Below the pieces are notes generated by a model. It was given only the letters and a program-made list of their open reading frames with translations, made no database searches and was not told the origin of the DNA. Below, piece by piece: positions 1 through 9,792 of a DNA stretch of 64,000 bases (within the stretch, counting starts at the first letter, position 1; each line of letters begins with the position of its first letter). Both the position numbers and the translations under genes were made by a program. This stretch comes from CAIQQQ01 sp037445025 (lineage in GTDB: Bacteria; Pseudomonadota; Alphaproteobacteria; Acetobacterales; Acetobacteraceae). The DNA lies in assembly GCA_037445025.1 (NCBI GenBank), contig JBBILI010000021.1, positions 1 through 64,000 on the forward strand, read 5' to 3'.

Positions 1-133
1 GCGACGCACCTTCCAACACCATGGCGATGGCAAGCAGTCGCCTGCTCTGCGCCGCATCCCGACTTTTGGCAGCAAAGCCACGCAACGCTCCTGCGTCATG
101 CTCCGTGCGTGTGATCTGAACCGCAGCGCTCAT
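1..133 (-). CDS. IS630-type transposase, N-terminal fragment (runs off left edge)
   Basis: A leftward reading frame opens with ATG at 131-133 and stays open for 44 codons to the window edge. The peptide starts MSAAVQITRTEHDAG and continues with LRGFAAKSRDAAQSRRLLAI, the style of the N-terminal helix-turn-helix of IS630-family transposases, where a run of the type LRxLAxxxxDxxxxRRLLAI precedes the DNA-binding helices. The DDE catalytic part would lie outside the window, so intactness cannot be judged. The family call is recall-based; any winged-helix transposase-like protein is the alternative. Confidence 0.6.
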   Translation of the reverse strand, partial: MSAAVQITRTEHDAGALRGFAAKSRDAAQSRRLLAIAMVLEGAS

Positions 134-220
134 TGGAAACTCCCCGCAGCGAAATGACGTGGGGAAGAGCGAATCAAATCTCAGCCGTGGCTGGGAAGCC
201 CATAATCCGCGCGAGAGTCA

Positions 221-781
221 TCAACCGGGGCGGTTGGTATAAGGCCTGTGGTCGCTGTCGAACAGATGATGCGAGGCATACACCACAGCACTTTGCGTTT
301 CCGGCAGCGGCGGAAGCACCTTCAGCCGGTCCAGCGTGGCCTGCGCACCCAGCGTATAGATCGGGCTCGACAAGGCCGCCAGCTGCGCGGCCTGCCCATT
401 GGCGTGGTAGACGGCGAGCAGGCTGTCCACCACCTGCTGCGACGTGGCGTCCGGCGCCACCCCCAAGGTCCGGCGGATCTCGGCGCCGCCCTGGAGCAGC
501 TTAACCGGCACGATGGCATTGATCTCGCCCCAGCGCCCGCCGGCGCTGTATTCGCCCCCGAGATACTCGACCGATGCCAGCGCCAGCGCGAGCTTCGCCG
601 GATCGGTCGGCTTCGGATAATCGCCGTTGAAGGCGCCTTCGGCCGTGTAGATCGCCCCTTCGTCCACATCCACGCCAGGACCGTAGGTGCCCTGCGGCAT
701 CCTGGCGAGATCCACCGGTTTGAGAACCCCGCAGGCGCCCAGCGCCAGGCAGGCCAATACTGTGACGATCCGACGGCTCAT
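221..781 (-). CDS. Putative exported lipoprotein of unknown function
   Basis: A 186-residue protein. The N-terminus MSRRIVTVLACLALGACG is a type II signal peptide with lipobox LGAC, so the cysteine at residue 16 would be lipidated and the protein membrane-anchored on the periplasmic side. The chosen ATG at 779-781 lies behind an AGGAG ribosome binding site; an upstream in-frame ATG would add 16 residues before the signal peptide and is unlikely. The mature part has no motif I recognise: it is a mostly helical region ending in YASHHLFDSDHRPYTNRPG. It is monocistronic by layout and reads toward the IS630 fragment. Confidence 0.7.
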   Translation of the reverse strand: MSRRIVTVLACLALGACGVLKPVDLARMPQGTYGPGVDVDEGAIYTAEGAFNGDYPKPTDPAKLALALASVEYLGGEYSAGGRWGEINAIVPVKLLQGGAEIRRTLGVAPDATSQQVVDSLLAVYHANGQAAQLAALSSPIYTLGAQATLDRLKVLPPLPETQSAVVYASHHLFDSDHRPYTNRPG

Positions 782-873
782 GGCGCAGCGCTCCTGTTTC
801 CTCTGAACGCTACGTGTGCGCGCGCCCAACGGTTGCAGCAGGTCGGCCAGATTAACTCGTCGTCACCGGCGAT

Positions 874-1803
874 TCAGGCCTGGTCCAGGCCCAGCATCAG
901 CGTGAGGTTCTGCACCGCGGCCCCCGAGGCGCCCTTGCCGAGATTGTCCAGCCGCGCCACCAGCACCGCCTGGCGATGGCCGTCATGGCCAAACACGCGC
1001 AGCTCCAGCACATCGGTGTCGTTGAGCGCCTCCGGTTCCAGCTTGCCGTCCGGCGTTGGCGGCATCACGTGCACAAGACGGCTGCCGGCGTAATAGGCGG
1101 CGAGGATGTCGTGCAGGTCCGACGCCTTGGGGCTGCCGGTCAGCAGGTCCAGATGCAGGGGCACGGAGACCAGCATGCCCTGGCGGTAATGGCCGACCGA
1201 CGGCGCGAAGATCGGCCGGCGGGTGAGGCGGGAATAGACCTGCAGCTCCGGCAGATGCTTGTGTTCGAGACCCAGCGCATAGAGTTCGAACGCGGGGCCG
1301 CCCGAGGCCTCATGCGCCGTGATCATGCCTTTGCCGCCGCCGGAATAGCCGCTGACGGCGTTGACGGTGATGGGGTAGTCGGCCGGCAGCACGCCGGCCT
1401 CGATCAGCGGGCGCAGCAGGGCGATGCCGCCGGTGGGGTAGCAGCCGGGATTGGCGACGCGGCTGGAGGCTGCGATGCGTGCGGCCTGGCCCGGCGCCAT
1501 TTCGGCGAACCCGTAGACCCATCCGGCCTCGACGCGATGCGCGGTGCTGGCGTCGAGCAGCTTGGGGCCGGCAGCACCCAGCGCGTCGGCGATGGCGGTG
1601 GACTGTCTTGCGGCGTCGTCGGGCAGGCACAGCACCACGAGATTGACCTCGCGCATGATGTCGCGCCGTGCGGCCGGGTCCTTGCGGCTGGCCTCGGGCA
1701 GGCTGCACAGCTCGATCTGCGGGACATGCAGCAGACGTTCGCGGATGCCGAGCCCTGTGGTGCCGGCCTCGCCGTCGATAAACACGCGTGCGGTGTTCGC
1801 CAT
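874..1803 (-). CDS. argC: N-acetyl-gamma-glutamyl-phosphate reductase, short (type 2) form
   Basis: This enzyme reduces N-acetyl-glutamyl-5-phosphate to the semialdehyde with NADPH in arginine biosynthesis, in the cytoplasm. It has 309 residues, the usual size of the short ArgC form. The dinucleotide-binding start VFIDGEAGTTGLGIRERL is at residues 7-24, and the catalytic cysteine (about residue 121) sits in ANPGCYPTGG, followed by NAVSGYSGGGKG. The start at 1801-1803 was chosen because MANTARVFIDG matches the family N-terminus; the open frame continues 31 codons upstream but carries no plausible N-terminus. It lies downstream of rplM-rpsI, a common alphaproteobacterial order, but a terminator separates them, so it probably has its own promoter. 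Confidence 0.93.
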   Translation of the reverse strand: MANTARVFIDGEAGTTGLGIRERLLHVPQIELCSLPEASRKDPAARRDIMREVNLVVLCLPDDAARQSTAIADALGAAGPKLLDASTAHRVEAGWVYGFAEMAPGQAARIAASSRVANPGCYPTGGIALLRPLIEAGVLPADYPITVNAVSGYSGGGKGMITAHEASGGPAFELYALGLEHKHLPELQVYSRLTRRPIFAPSVGHYRQGMLVSVPLHLDLLTGSPKASDLHDILAAYYAGSRLVHVMPPTPDGKLEPEALNDTDVLELRVFGHDGHRQAVLVARLDNLGKGASGAAVQNLTLMLGLDQA

Positions 1804-1904
1804 GTGCTCGCCCCTGGTTAACAAGGCAGGCTTTGGCGGGAACGGGCAGGCCGGACAAGCCGAATTTACGCCCGATCGGCCATGCAGCACCGGCATGCAG
1901 GCGC

Positions 1905-1932
1905 AAAAAAGGGCGATGCCGCAGCACCGCCC
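1905..1932 (-). terminator. Rho-independent terminator after rpsI
   Basis: On the minus strand the sequence GGGCGGTGC (complement of 1924-1932) can pair with GCATCGCCC (complement of 1911-1919) around a four-base loop, with one G-T pair, followed directly by six T (complement of 1905-1910). It lies 35 bases past the rpsI stop codon, the expected place for ending the rplM-rpsI transcript ahead of argC. Confidence 0.8.
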
Positions 1933-1966
1933 CTCTTTGAAGACGTGTCCGAAGCCTTGCGGCTGA

Positions 1967-2464
1967 TCAGCGCTTGGAGAACTGGAAGCTGCGGCGGGCC
2001 TTGGCGCGGCCGTATTTCTTGCGCTCGACCACGCGGCTGTCGCGGGTGAGGAACCCGGCCAGCTTGAGGATGCCGCGCAGTTCCGGCTCGTAATGCGTCA
2101 GCGCGCGGCTGATGCCGTGGCGCACCGCACCGGCCTGGCCGGACAGACCGCCGCCGTTCACCGTGCAGAACACGTCGAACTGGTTGTAGCGGTCGGCGAT
2201 CAGGAACGGCTGGGTGAGCAGCATGCGCAGCACGGGGCGGGCGAAATACACGCCGACGCGCTTGCCGTTCACCTGGATGTCGCCTTTGCCGGGCTTGATC
2301 CAGACGCGGGCGACGGCGTTCTTGCGGCGGCCGGTGGCGTAGGAGCGGCCGAGCGCGTCGCGCTTGGGCTCACGGATCGGTGCCGCCTCGACGCCGGTCG
2401 CGGTGGCGACGGCGAGGTCCTTGAGGTCGGCGAGGGTGCGGGCGGGAGCTTGGGTGCCGGACAT
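1967..2464 (-). CDS. rpsI: 30S ribosomal protein S9
   Basis: Small-subunit ribosomal protein; its C-terminal tail reaches the tRNA decoding site. The 165-residue product has an extra ~35-residue N-terminal extension, as in other alphaproteobacterial S9 proteins, then the core signature YATGRRKNAVARVWIKPG (about residues 43-60), VNGGGLSGQAGAVRHGISRA, and the conserved end ARRSFQFSKR. It starts at the ATG 2462-2464, four bases after the rplM stop, so the two are co-transcribed, as almost everywhere in bacteria. Confidence 0.97.
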   Translation of the reverse strand: MSGTQAPARTLADLKDLAVATATGVEAAPIREPKRDALGRSYATGRRKNAVARVWIKPGKGDIQVNGKRVGVYFARPVLRMLLTQPFLIADRYNQFDVFCTVNGGGLSGQAGAVRHGISRALTHYEPELRGILKLAGFLTRDSRVVERKKYGRAKARRSFQFSKR

Positions 2465-2468
2465 GGCG

Positions 2469-2933
2469 TCAGACCCTCTTGTTCTTGGGGTTCATGGCGG
2501 CCACGTCGAGCAGCTTAGGCTGCTGGCCGTCATGCGGGTGGGTGGCGCCGGCGTAGAGATAGAGGTGCTTCATCTGCGCGCGCTGCAGCGGACCACGGGT
2601 GATCATGCGCTCGACGGCCTTCTCGAGCACGCGCTCGGGATGGGCGCTGTCGAGGCGCTGCTTGATCGAGCGACCCTTGATGCCGCCGGCGTAGCCGGTG
2701 TGATAATACAGGACTGACTGCTCGGCCTTGTTGCCGGTGACCTTCACCTTCTCGGCGTTGATGACGACGACATTGTCGCCGCAATCGACATGCGGGGTGA
2801 AGACGGCCTTGTGCTTGCCGCGAAGACGGCTGGCGATGATCGTGGCGAGGCGGCCGAGCACGAGGCCTTCCGCGTCGATCAGTATCCAATCCTTCTTTAC
2901 CTCCGCGGGCTTGAGCGAGAGGGTGGTCTTCAT
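2469..2933 (-). CDS. rplM: 50S ribosomal protein L13
   Basis: Early-assembling large-subunit protein that binds 23S rRNA. The product of 154 residues starts MKTTLSLKPAEVKKDW, the standard alphaproteobacterial L13 N-terminus, which fixes the start at 2931-2933 (a second ATG lies directly upstream, and the open frame reaches 3011 without L13-like sequence). Diagnostic segments are IDAEGLVLGRLAT, HVDCGDNVVVINAEKV and YAGATHPHDGQQP. It is the first gene of the rplM-rpsI operon, and its promoter should lie in 2934-3081, shared back to back with the epimerase-like gene. Confidence 0.97.
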   Translation of the reverse strand: MKTTLSLKPAEVKKDWILIDAEGLVLGRLATIIASRLRGKHKAVFTPHVDCGDNVVVINAEKVKVTGNKAEQSVLYYHTGYAGGIKGRSIKQRLDSAHPERVLEKAVERMITRGPLQRAQMKHLYLYAGATHPHDGQQPKLLDVAAMNPKNKRV

Positions 2934-3022
2934 CATCAATCTGATCCTTGACTGCCGGGTGGGCCCGGGCACAGAGCCTGGGCTTATGCGGGCGGACGAG
3001 GGCTGCGTCAAGCGTGTTTCTG

Positions 3023-3042
3023 TGTGGTAATATCATACCACA
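3023..3042. promoter_or_regulatory. Inverted repeat, candidate operator between rplM and the divergent epimerase gene
   Basis: TGTGGTA (3023-3029) and TACCACA (3036-3042) form perfect 7-base arms around ATATCA. The site lies in the only divergent promoter space here, 90 bases upstream of rplM and 40 upstream of the epimerase-like gene. TGGTA..TACCA arms recall GntR-family operators, but no such regulator is encoded nearby. Seen directly as an inverted repeat; operator function is inference. Confidence 0.4.
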
Positions 3043-3081
3043 GGTTCGGGACACGCCAGGGGAATCGGTAAGGCGTTGAAC

Positions 3082-3954
3082 ATGTTGACGAATTCAGAGA
3101 GTTCCGGGGATCCCGTACACGTCATCGGCGCATCGGGGCGCAGCGGCCAGGCGCTGTGCCGGGCGCTGGCGGCGCGGGGGGTGACGGTGGTGCCGCTGGT
3201 GCGCAGCCTTTCGAAATGGCAGGCCACGGGGCTTGCCGGTGCTGCGCGAGTGATCGAGCTCACCGATCATTTCAGCCTGCAGCTGTCGCTGCGGGACGCG
3301 CTGCGCATCGTCTCCTGCGCCCATGCCCGCCACACCCGCGCCATCGTGGAATCAGCGCCCGAGGATGCGCTGATGGTGCTGCTGGGCAGCACGCGGCGTT
3401 ACACGAAATGGCCGGACGCGCATGGGCTGGGGGTGCTGGAGGGCGAGCGGGTGTTCGTGGGCTCCGGAAGGCCCGGCGTGATGCTGCACCCCACCATGAT
3501 ATACGGCGCCCAGGGCGAGAACAACGTGCAGCGGCTCGCCGCTCTCCTGCGTCGGCTGCCGGTGGTGCCGCTGCCCGGCGGCGGACGGGCGCTGGTGCAG
3601 CCGATCCATCAGGACGATGTGGTGGCCTGCATCCTCTCGGCGCTGGAGCGCAACTGGCCGGAGCCGACCACGCTGGTGGTGGCGGGCCCGACCGCCCTGC
3701 CCTACGCCGATTTCGTGCGCGCGGTGGCGGCGGCGGCGGGAGTGGGGTCGCCGCGCCTGGTCAGCGTGCCGGCGGGGCTGCTGATGCCGCTGGCGGGGCT
3801 GAGCGGGTTCATCCCTGGCCTGCCCAGAATCGGCGCCGACGAGATCCGCCGGCTGACGGAGGACAAGGCGTTCGATGTGATGCCGATGTTCAGCCAGCTG
3901 GGGGTGCGGGGGCGGTCTTTGGCGGAGGGGTTGGCTTTGACGTTCGGCACGTGA
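3082..3954 (+). CDS. NAD(P)-dependent epimerase/reductase-like protein (extended SDR)
   Basis: A Rossmann-fold protein of about 290 residues. The nucleotide-binding loop VIGASGRSGQALCRAL is near residues 13-28 (GxSGxxG form), and a conserved HPTMIYG segment near residue 136 carries the active-site-type tyrosine, as in extended short-chain dehydrogenase/epimerase proteins. QPIHQDDVVACIL is the usual downstream signature of this group. I start it at ATG 3082; a TTG six bases upstream is in frame. The substrate cannot be read from sequence. It stands alone, divergent from rplM, and converges on an MFS gene across a large hairpin. Confidence 0.75.
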   Translation: MLTNSESSGDPVHVIGASGRSGQALCRALAARGVTVVPLVRSLSKWQATGLAGAARVIELTDHFSLQLSLRDALRIVSCAHARHTRAIVESAPEDALMVLLGSTRRYTKWPDAHGLGVLEGERVFVGSGRPGVMLHPTMIYGAQGENNVQRLAALLRRLPVVPLPGGGRALVQPIHQDDVVACILSALERNWPEPTTLVVAGPTALPYADFVRAVAAAAGVGSPRLVSVPAGLLMPLAGLSGFIPGLPRIGADEIRRLTEDKAFDVMPMFSQLGVRGRSLAEGLALTFGT

Positions 3955-3957
3955 AAG

Positions 3958-4034
3958 TTGAACCGCCAAGTCGCCAAGGCGCCAAGAAGAATCGTTTGAT
4001 GGCTTCTTGGCGCCTTAGCGACTTGGCGGTTCAA
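3958..4034. repeat. Long hairpin between convergent genes (likely two-way terminator)
   Basis: Arms 3958-3989 and 4003-4034 are 32 bases each, complementary except for one position, with a 13-base loop. The left arm begins TTGAACCGCCAAGTCGCCAA. It starts four bases past the epimerase stop and ends 23 bases before the MFS stop, so it could terminate both transcripts, though neither side has a clean T-run. The sequence resembles GCCAAG-rich dispersed elements seen in other genomes; whether it recurs in this genome cannot be told here. Confidence 0.75.
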
Positions 4035-4057
4035 ATTTCTATAGGACCCGACCAAGC

Positions 4058-5458
4058 TCAGGTATTGATCTGCTCCAGCTCCAAAGCCCGCGTCCGCGGT
4101 CCGAAGCCGCCGATGGAGATCACCACCATTACCATTGCGAACGCGATCAGCCCGAACACCCCCTTGGTTCCGGCCGTCGACAGGAAGAAGGCGATGATGA
4201 AGCTCGCGAACACCGTGCTGATGCGGCTGAACGAGTAGGTGAAGCCCACCGCCCGTGCCCGCACCCGGGTGGGGAACAGCTCGGTCTGATAGCCGTGGAA
4301 GGCATAGGACAGGATGTTGTTGGACAGCGTCAGCAGCACGCCGAACAGAATCAGCAGCGCCATCTCGGTCTGGACCGAGAACAGGATGCCGGAGATGCCG
4401 ATGCACAGGGCGGCGCCGACGAGCTGCCATTTCCGCTCCACCTTGTCGGCGAAGGTATAGGCCAGCAGCGGGCCGAACGGGGCCGCGATGGCGACGATGA
4501 AGGAATATTGCAGGCTGGCCGAAAGGTTGATGCCGGCCTGCTGGGCGATCAGCGTCGGCACCCAGGCGGCGAAGCCGTAAAAGCCAAAGGTCTGGAAGAA
4601 CTGGAACACCATCAGCATGATGGTGCGGCCGCGATACGGCGGGGCGAAGATCTCGGCAAGGCTGCCGGCGGCCTCGGCCTTCTCGGTGGCATGGGCGGCC
4701 GGCAGCGGCAGCGCCACGCCGCCAAGGTCGTTCCGCACAGCGGTTTCGATCCCCGTGGTCACCGCATCCGCCTCGGCGATGCGGCCCTGCTGGATCAGCC
4801 AGCGCGGGCTCTCCGGCAGCGCGCGGCGGATGAACCACACAAAGATCGCACCGATGGCGCCGATCACCGCCACCCAGCGCCAGCCGTCAAAGCCCATCGG
4901 CTGCAGCGGCACCAGGGTGTAGGCCAGGAAGGCCACGATCGGCACAACAGCGAACTGGATCATCTGGTTGATGGCGAAGGCGCGGCCGCGCATGTGCTTG
5001 GGCACCAGCTCGGCGATGTAGGTGTCGATCGTCACCAGCTCCACGCCGATGCCGATGCCGGCGATCAGCCGCCACAGGCAGACGCCGAACCCGCTGGTCT
5101 GGAACGCCATCACCAGGGTGGCCGCGCAGTAGAACAGCAGCGACCAGGTGAAGATCACCCGCCGGCCGTATTTGTCGGCGACGAAACCGAACACAAAGGT
5201 GCCGATGAACAGGCCGGTGAAGGTCGCCGCCACGAACAGCGCCGGACCGGTGAAGATGCTGAAGCCGATGCCGGTCAGCAGGCCGCCCTTGACCAGGCCG
5301 GGAATGACATAGCCGGTCATGAACAGGTCGTAGAACTCGAACAGCCCGCCGAGCGAGAGCAGGACGACCATTGTCCAGATATGACGTGAACCCGGCAGCC
5401 GATCGAGTCGGGCCAGGATGGAGGCGGCAGAGACGGGCGCAGCACCTGAAGTCGCCAT
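4058..5458 (-). CDS. MFS transporter, sugar-porter-like
   Basis: A 466-residue inner-membrane carrier with about twelve membrane segments. Loop 2-3 carries the MFS motif FGFVADKYGRRV, the end of the first half has PESPRWL, and the second half has the matching YTFADKVERKW, which point to the sugar/metabolite porter group. The substrate is not readable. The start at 5456-5458 is set by GAGGAA eight bases upstream; the open frame extends 26 codons further without a ribosome site. It lies about 100 bases downstream of the broken methyltransferase and may be transcribed separately from the ABC operon. Confidence 0.85.
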   Translation of the reverse strand: MATSGAAPVSAASILARLDRLPGSRHIWTMVVLLSLGGLFEFYDLFMTGYVIPGLVKGGLLTGIGFSIFTGPALFVAATFTGLFIGTFVFGFVADKYGRRVIFTWSLLFYCAATLVMAFQTSGFGVCLWRLIAGIGIGVELVTIDTYIAELVPKHMRGRAFAINQMIQFAVVPIVAFLAYTLVPLQPMGFDGWRWVAVIGAIGAIFVWFIRRALPESPRWLIQQGRIAEADAVTTGIETAVRNDLGGVALPLPAAHATEKAEAAGSLAEIFAPPYRGRTIMLMVFQFFQTFGFYGFAAWVPTLIAQQAGINLSASLQYSFIVAIAAPFGPLLAYTFADKVERKWQLVGAALCIGISGILFSVQTEMALLILFGVLLTLSNNILSYAFHGYQTELFPTRVRARAVGFTYSFSRISTVFASFIIAFFLSTAGTKGVFGLIAFAMVMVVISIGGFGPRTRALELEQINT

Positions 5459-5557
5459 CGGATTGTTCCTCATCTGAACAGCGGACTTCTTCGGACCGCC
5501 TGAACACGATGCGTCGTTGTTAATCGAACATATCATCCTTGGGAATGGCCGAACCTC

Positions 5558-6377
5558 TCAATCCCGCATTGCCTTGAGAGAGTAGGACAGCGGCAGCCAC
5601 GGCCGGCCCGGCAGGCGATACAGACGCCCCTCGGTCTCGACCATGCTGGCGTAGGCTTTCCAGGCGAGGGTGTCGTGCTCGTGCAGCATGGTCAGCCGCA
5701 ACCCGGCGTCGAGCAGCGCCTGCACGACATCCGCCACAGGATGGATGAACTGGTGGGTGCTTGTGTTGGCGAGGCGCGCGTCGGGGTCGGCGTGGTCGCT
5801 GGCATCGTCGACCAGCAGGACATCCCGGTGGAAATACGGCGCGGACCAGCCGGGCATGCCGTCGCTGCCCGGGGTATCGTCATCGAACACCTGGCAGACC
5901 GGGTGCACGTCGGCGAAATAGAGCTGTCCCCCCGGCGCCAGCAGGCTTGCCACCACACGCGCCCAGGCGGCGATATCGGGCAGCCAACAGATGGTGCCCC
6001 AACTGGTGACGACGCGGTCGAACAGGCCGTCCACGGCGGATCGCGCGTCATAGACGTTGGCCTGCACGAACCGGGCGGGAATGCCGGTCTCCTCGGCAAG
6101 CGTGCGGGCCGCCGCGATGGCCGGCCCGGACAAATCGAGGCCGGTGACATCAGCCCCCTTTTTGCGCCAAGGCGAGACTATCCACTCCAAAATGGCAGTG
6201 CAGATGCAGCAGCCGCAAGCCTGCGATGGAGCCGAGCTACGCCTCCTCGATGGCGTGGAGCAGGTATTGGCCGCGGCCCAGCGCGTGGTGTCCGTAATCC
6301 GAGCCGGGGCCGAGATGCACGGCCACCCGCTCGTCCCAGTTGGCACGGTTGAGGCGCAGCCAGTCCGGCTCGGTCAC
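5558..6377 (-). pseudogene. SAM-dependent methyltransferase, disrupted by an amber stop and a frameshift
   Basis: Read from GTG at 6375-6377 the product starts VTEPDWLRLNRANWDERVAV and continues to HAIEEA, where a TAG stop (6237-6239) interrupts it. Past the stop the same frame gives LGSIAGLRLLHLHCHFGVDS, then shifts at a run of five G and five A (6154-6163, complement). The rest (KGADVTGLDLSGPAIAAA to SYSLKAMRD) is in another frame. Removing one G restores the class I methyltransferase motif (GADVTGLDLS). The GTG overlaps the GH31 stop in a GTGA, so it was translationally coupled to the glycosidase. The substrate is unknown. Two lesions make loss of function likely unless they are sequence errors. 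Confidence 0.82.
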
Positions 6378-8703
6378 GGCGAAGCAACCAGCTTGCCGGC
6401 GAGATGCAGCGCCCGCCCATCGGCTTGCGGCAGCACCACGCGAATGGCGTCGTAAGGCAGCGCATGATCGCCGTCGGTGGCGGCGGCAAGCGTGATTTCG
6501 GTCGGCGTCCAGCTCATGTCCAGCACCACGCGGGTGGTGGGGCCGCCCACGGTGATGCCGTCGTCCTCCACCAGCACGAACCGGCTGGAGCCGGTACTGG
6601 GGCCCGGATAGATGCGCACCAGGCGGCTCGGCTCGTCATGCGTGCGGCTGAAATCTGTGCTGTCGGTCATCGGCAGGATAGCGCCTGCCGGCAGCACCAG
6701 CGGCAGCTGGCCGAGCGGGGCCGCGAGGGTGACGGTCCGGCCGGACGGCAGCACCTCGCCAGACCAGAATTCGAACCAGCATTCCGGACCGGCAGGCAGA
6801 TACACATCACGGCTGCGGGCACCTGGCTCCACCACGGGGGCGGCAAGCAGGTACGGGCCGAGCATCAGGTCGGGGCCATCGGCCAACGTGGCCGGATCGT
6901 TGTCGAACACCGCGAACGTCGGCAGCAGCGGCGGTGTGCCGGTGGCGGCAAAGTCGTGCATCAGCGCATACAGATAAGGCATCAGCCGGTAGCGCAGCCG
7001 GATCGCCTCGCGGATCATCGGCACTGCTTCAGGGTGCAGCCAGGGCGAGGTATAGACGCCGTCCGGCTTCCAGGAGTTCATGATGAACCGCGGATGAATC
7101 GAACCGATCTGAGTCCAGCGAAGAAGGATCTCGGCATCCGGCACGGGTCCGGAGAAGCCGCCGACATCGTGGCCGGTGTTGCCGAGGCCGGAGAGCGACA
7201 TGCAAAGGCCCGTGCGGAGGTTCCAGCCCATGCCGCGCCAGCTGGTCTGGTTGTCGCCGGTCCAGCTCTGCGCGTAGCGCTGCACGCCAGGTGTTCCGGC
7301 GCGGGTGACGGTGAGGGCGCGCTCGTGCGGCTTTCGGTTCGATGTCGCCTCGAACGAGGCGCGGGTCATCAGCAGGGATTGCAGCGGGCGCACGAGGTCG
7401 AAAGGGATGGCGGCACCGAAGCCGAAGGCGTGCGCGTTCTCCTCGGAGAAGCCGTACTCGTTGTTGTCGTTCCAGGCGGCGTCGATGCCTTTGGCCAGCA
7501 GGTCATCGGTGACACCGCTCTGCCACCACGCGATGGCGACGGGATTGGTGAAGTCGAGATGCGCACCCTCGCCGTCCCAGAACGGCCGGATCACCGCATT
7601 CCCGTCGGCGTCCTTCACATAGCCTTCGGCCGGCTCGGCGTAACGCGGATGATCGTCGAGCAGGCAGGGCTTGATGTTGGCGACGACATGGATGCCGGCG
7701 CCGTGAAAGCGGCGCATGAGGGCCGGCGGATCGGGGTATTTCGAACTGTTCCAGGTGAACACATAGCGCTTCGGCCCGATCATCGTGTAGCCGGAGCCGA
7801 AATGAAACCCGCTGGCCGGGATGTCCATCGCCTGGATGTTGGCGATCCATTCGCCGACGCGCTCCTGCCCGTCAGGGCTGTCGGCCAGCGCCATCGCGGT
7901 CTGCGCGAAGCCGAGTGACCAGCGCGGCGGCAGCGCGGGCTTGCCGGTCAGCGCGTGGAATTTGCGGGTGACATCGACCACGCGCGGCCCGGGAAAGACG
8001 TAGTAGTCGAGATCGCCACAATCGGCCTCATAGCTGCGATACAGCCCGTGGTAGTTGTCATGCGCGCAACCGAGATCGAAGGCGGCGTCGGCCATGCTGT
8101 CATAGAACAGGCCCGAGGCGATGCCGGTCTCGCCATCGACGCTGATCAGGAACGGCCAGTTCTTGTAGAGCGGGTCGCCGGACTCCGGATCGTAGCCCAG
8201 CGCGTCAAGCGCCGTGGTGCGTAGGCGGCGGCCGTGCAGATCGAGCTTTCCGGTCTTGTCGCCGAGGCCGTAATAGCGGTCCCTGATATCACGAACGAAA
8301 TGATGATGGATGCGTGCGGCGCCGAAGCTGGTGGCCTGGGCGCGCTCGCGGGCGAACACGCGTCCGTCCGGCAGCGCCCAGGTGATGGCGAACGGGTTGA
8401 GCGCGACCGTGACAACCATCGCTGATGTGGTCAGGATGATTTCATGACCGCGGTCGCTCAGCACCGCGGCCGCACCGGGCCAGCTGCTCTCGTCAAGCTT
8501 GTCGCGACCCTCCCATGGCACATCGGCTGCGCCGAACGCCGGCACCGCCCAGGTGCGGCCCTGCGCCAGGGTGCCGTCACGCAGATACACCACGCGGCCG
8601 AGATCCTCCTGCAGCAGCGAAACGCGGCAGGAGATGCCGCCGCCGCAGTCAAGCAGCACTCCGTGCGTGGTGGCTTCGATGAGGCTGGCGGTGCGAACAG
8701 GCT

Positions 8704-8707
<4 letters not shown>
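6374..8707 (-). CDS. Glycoside hydrolase family 31 (alpha-glucosidase/xylosidase type)
   Basis: A retaining alpha-glycosidase of 777 residues without a signal peptide, so cytoplasmic. After an N-terminal beta-sandwich, the (beta/alpha)8 barrel starts near residue 260 (ALPPRWSLGF). The nucleophile is Asp414 in AAWNDNNEYG and the acid/base is Asp485 in SWTGDNQTSW, both in the family context; GHDVGGFSG follows, then C-terminal beta domains. The usual WxDMNE is here WNDNNE, as in a subgroup of the family, so sugar specificity stays open. It overlaps the upstream ATPase gene by four bases (ATGA), which places it as the enzyme that cleaves the imported oligosaccharide or glycoside. Confidence 0.92.

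Positions 8708-9792
<1,085 letters not shown>

Noticed and set aside
6178..6489. 103-codon minus-strand frame at the GH31/methyltransferase junction
   Set aside because: Its sequence is out of frame with both neighbours' homology; the GTG-started frame explains the region.
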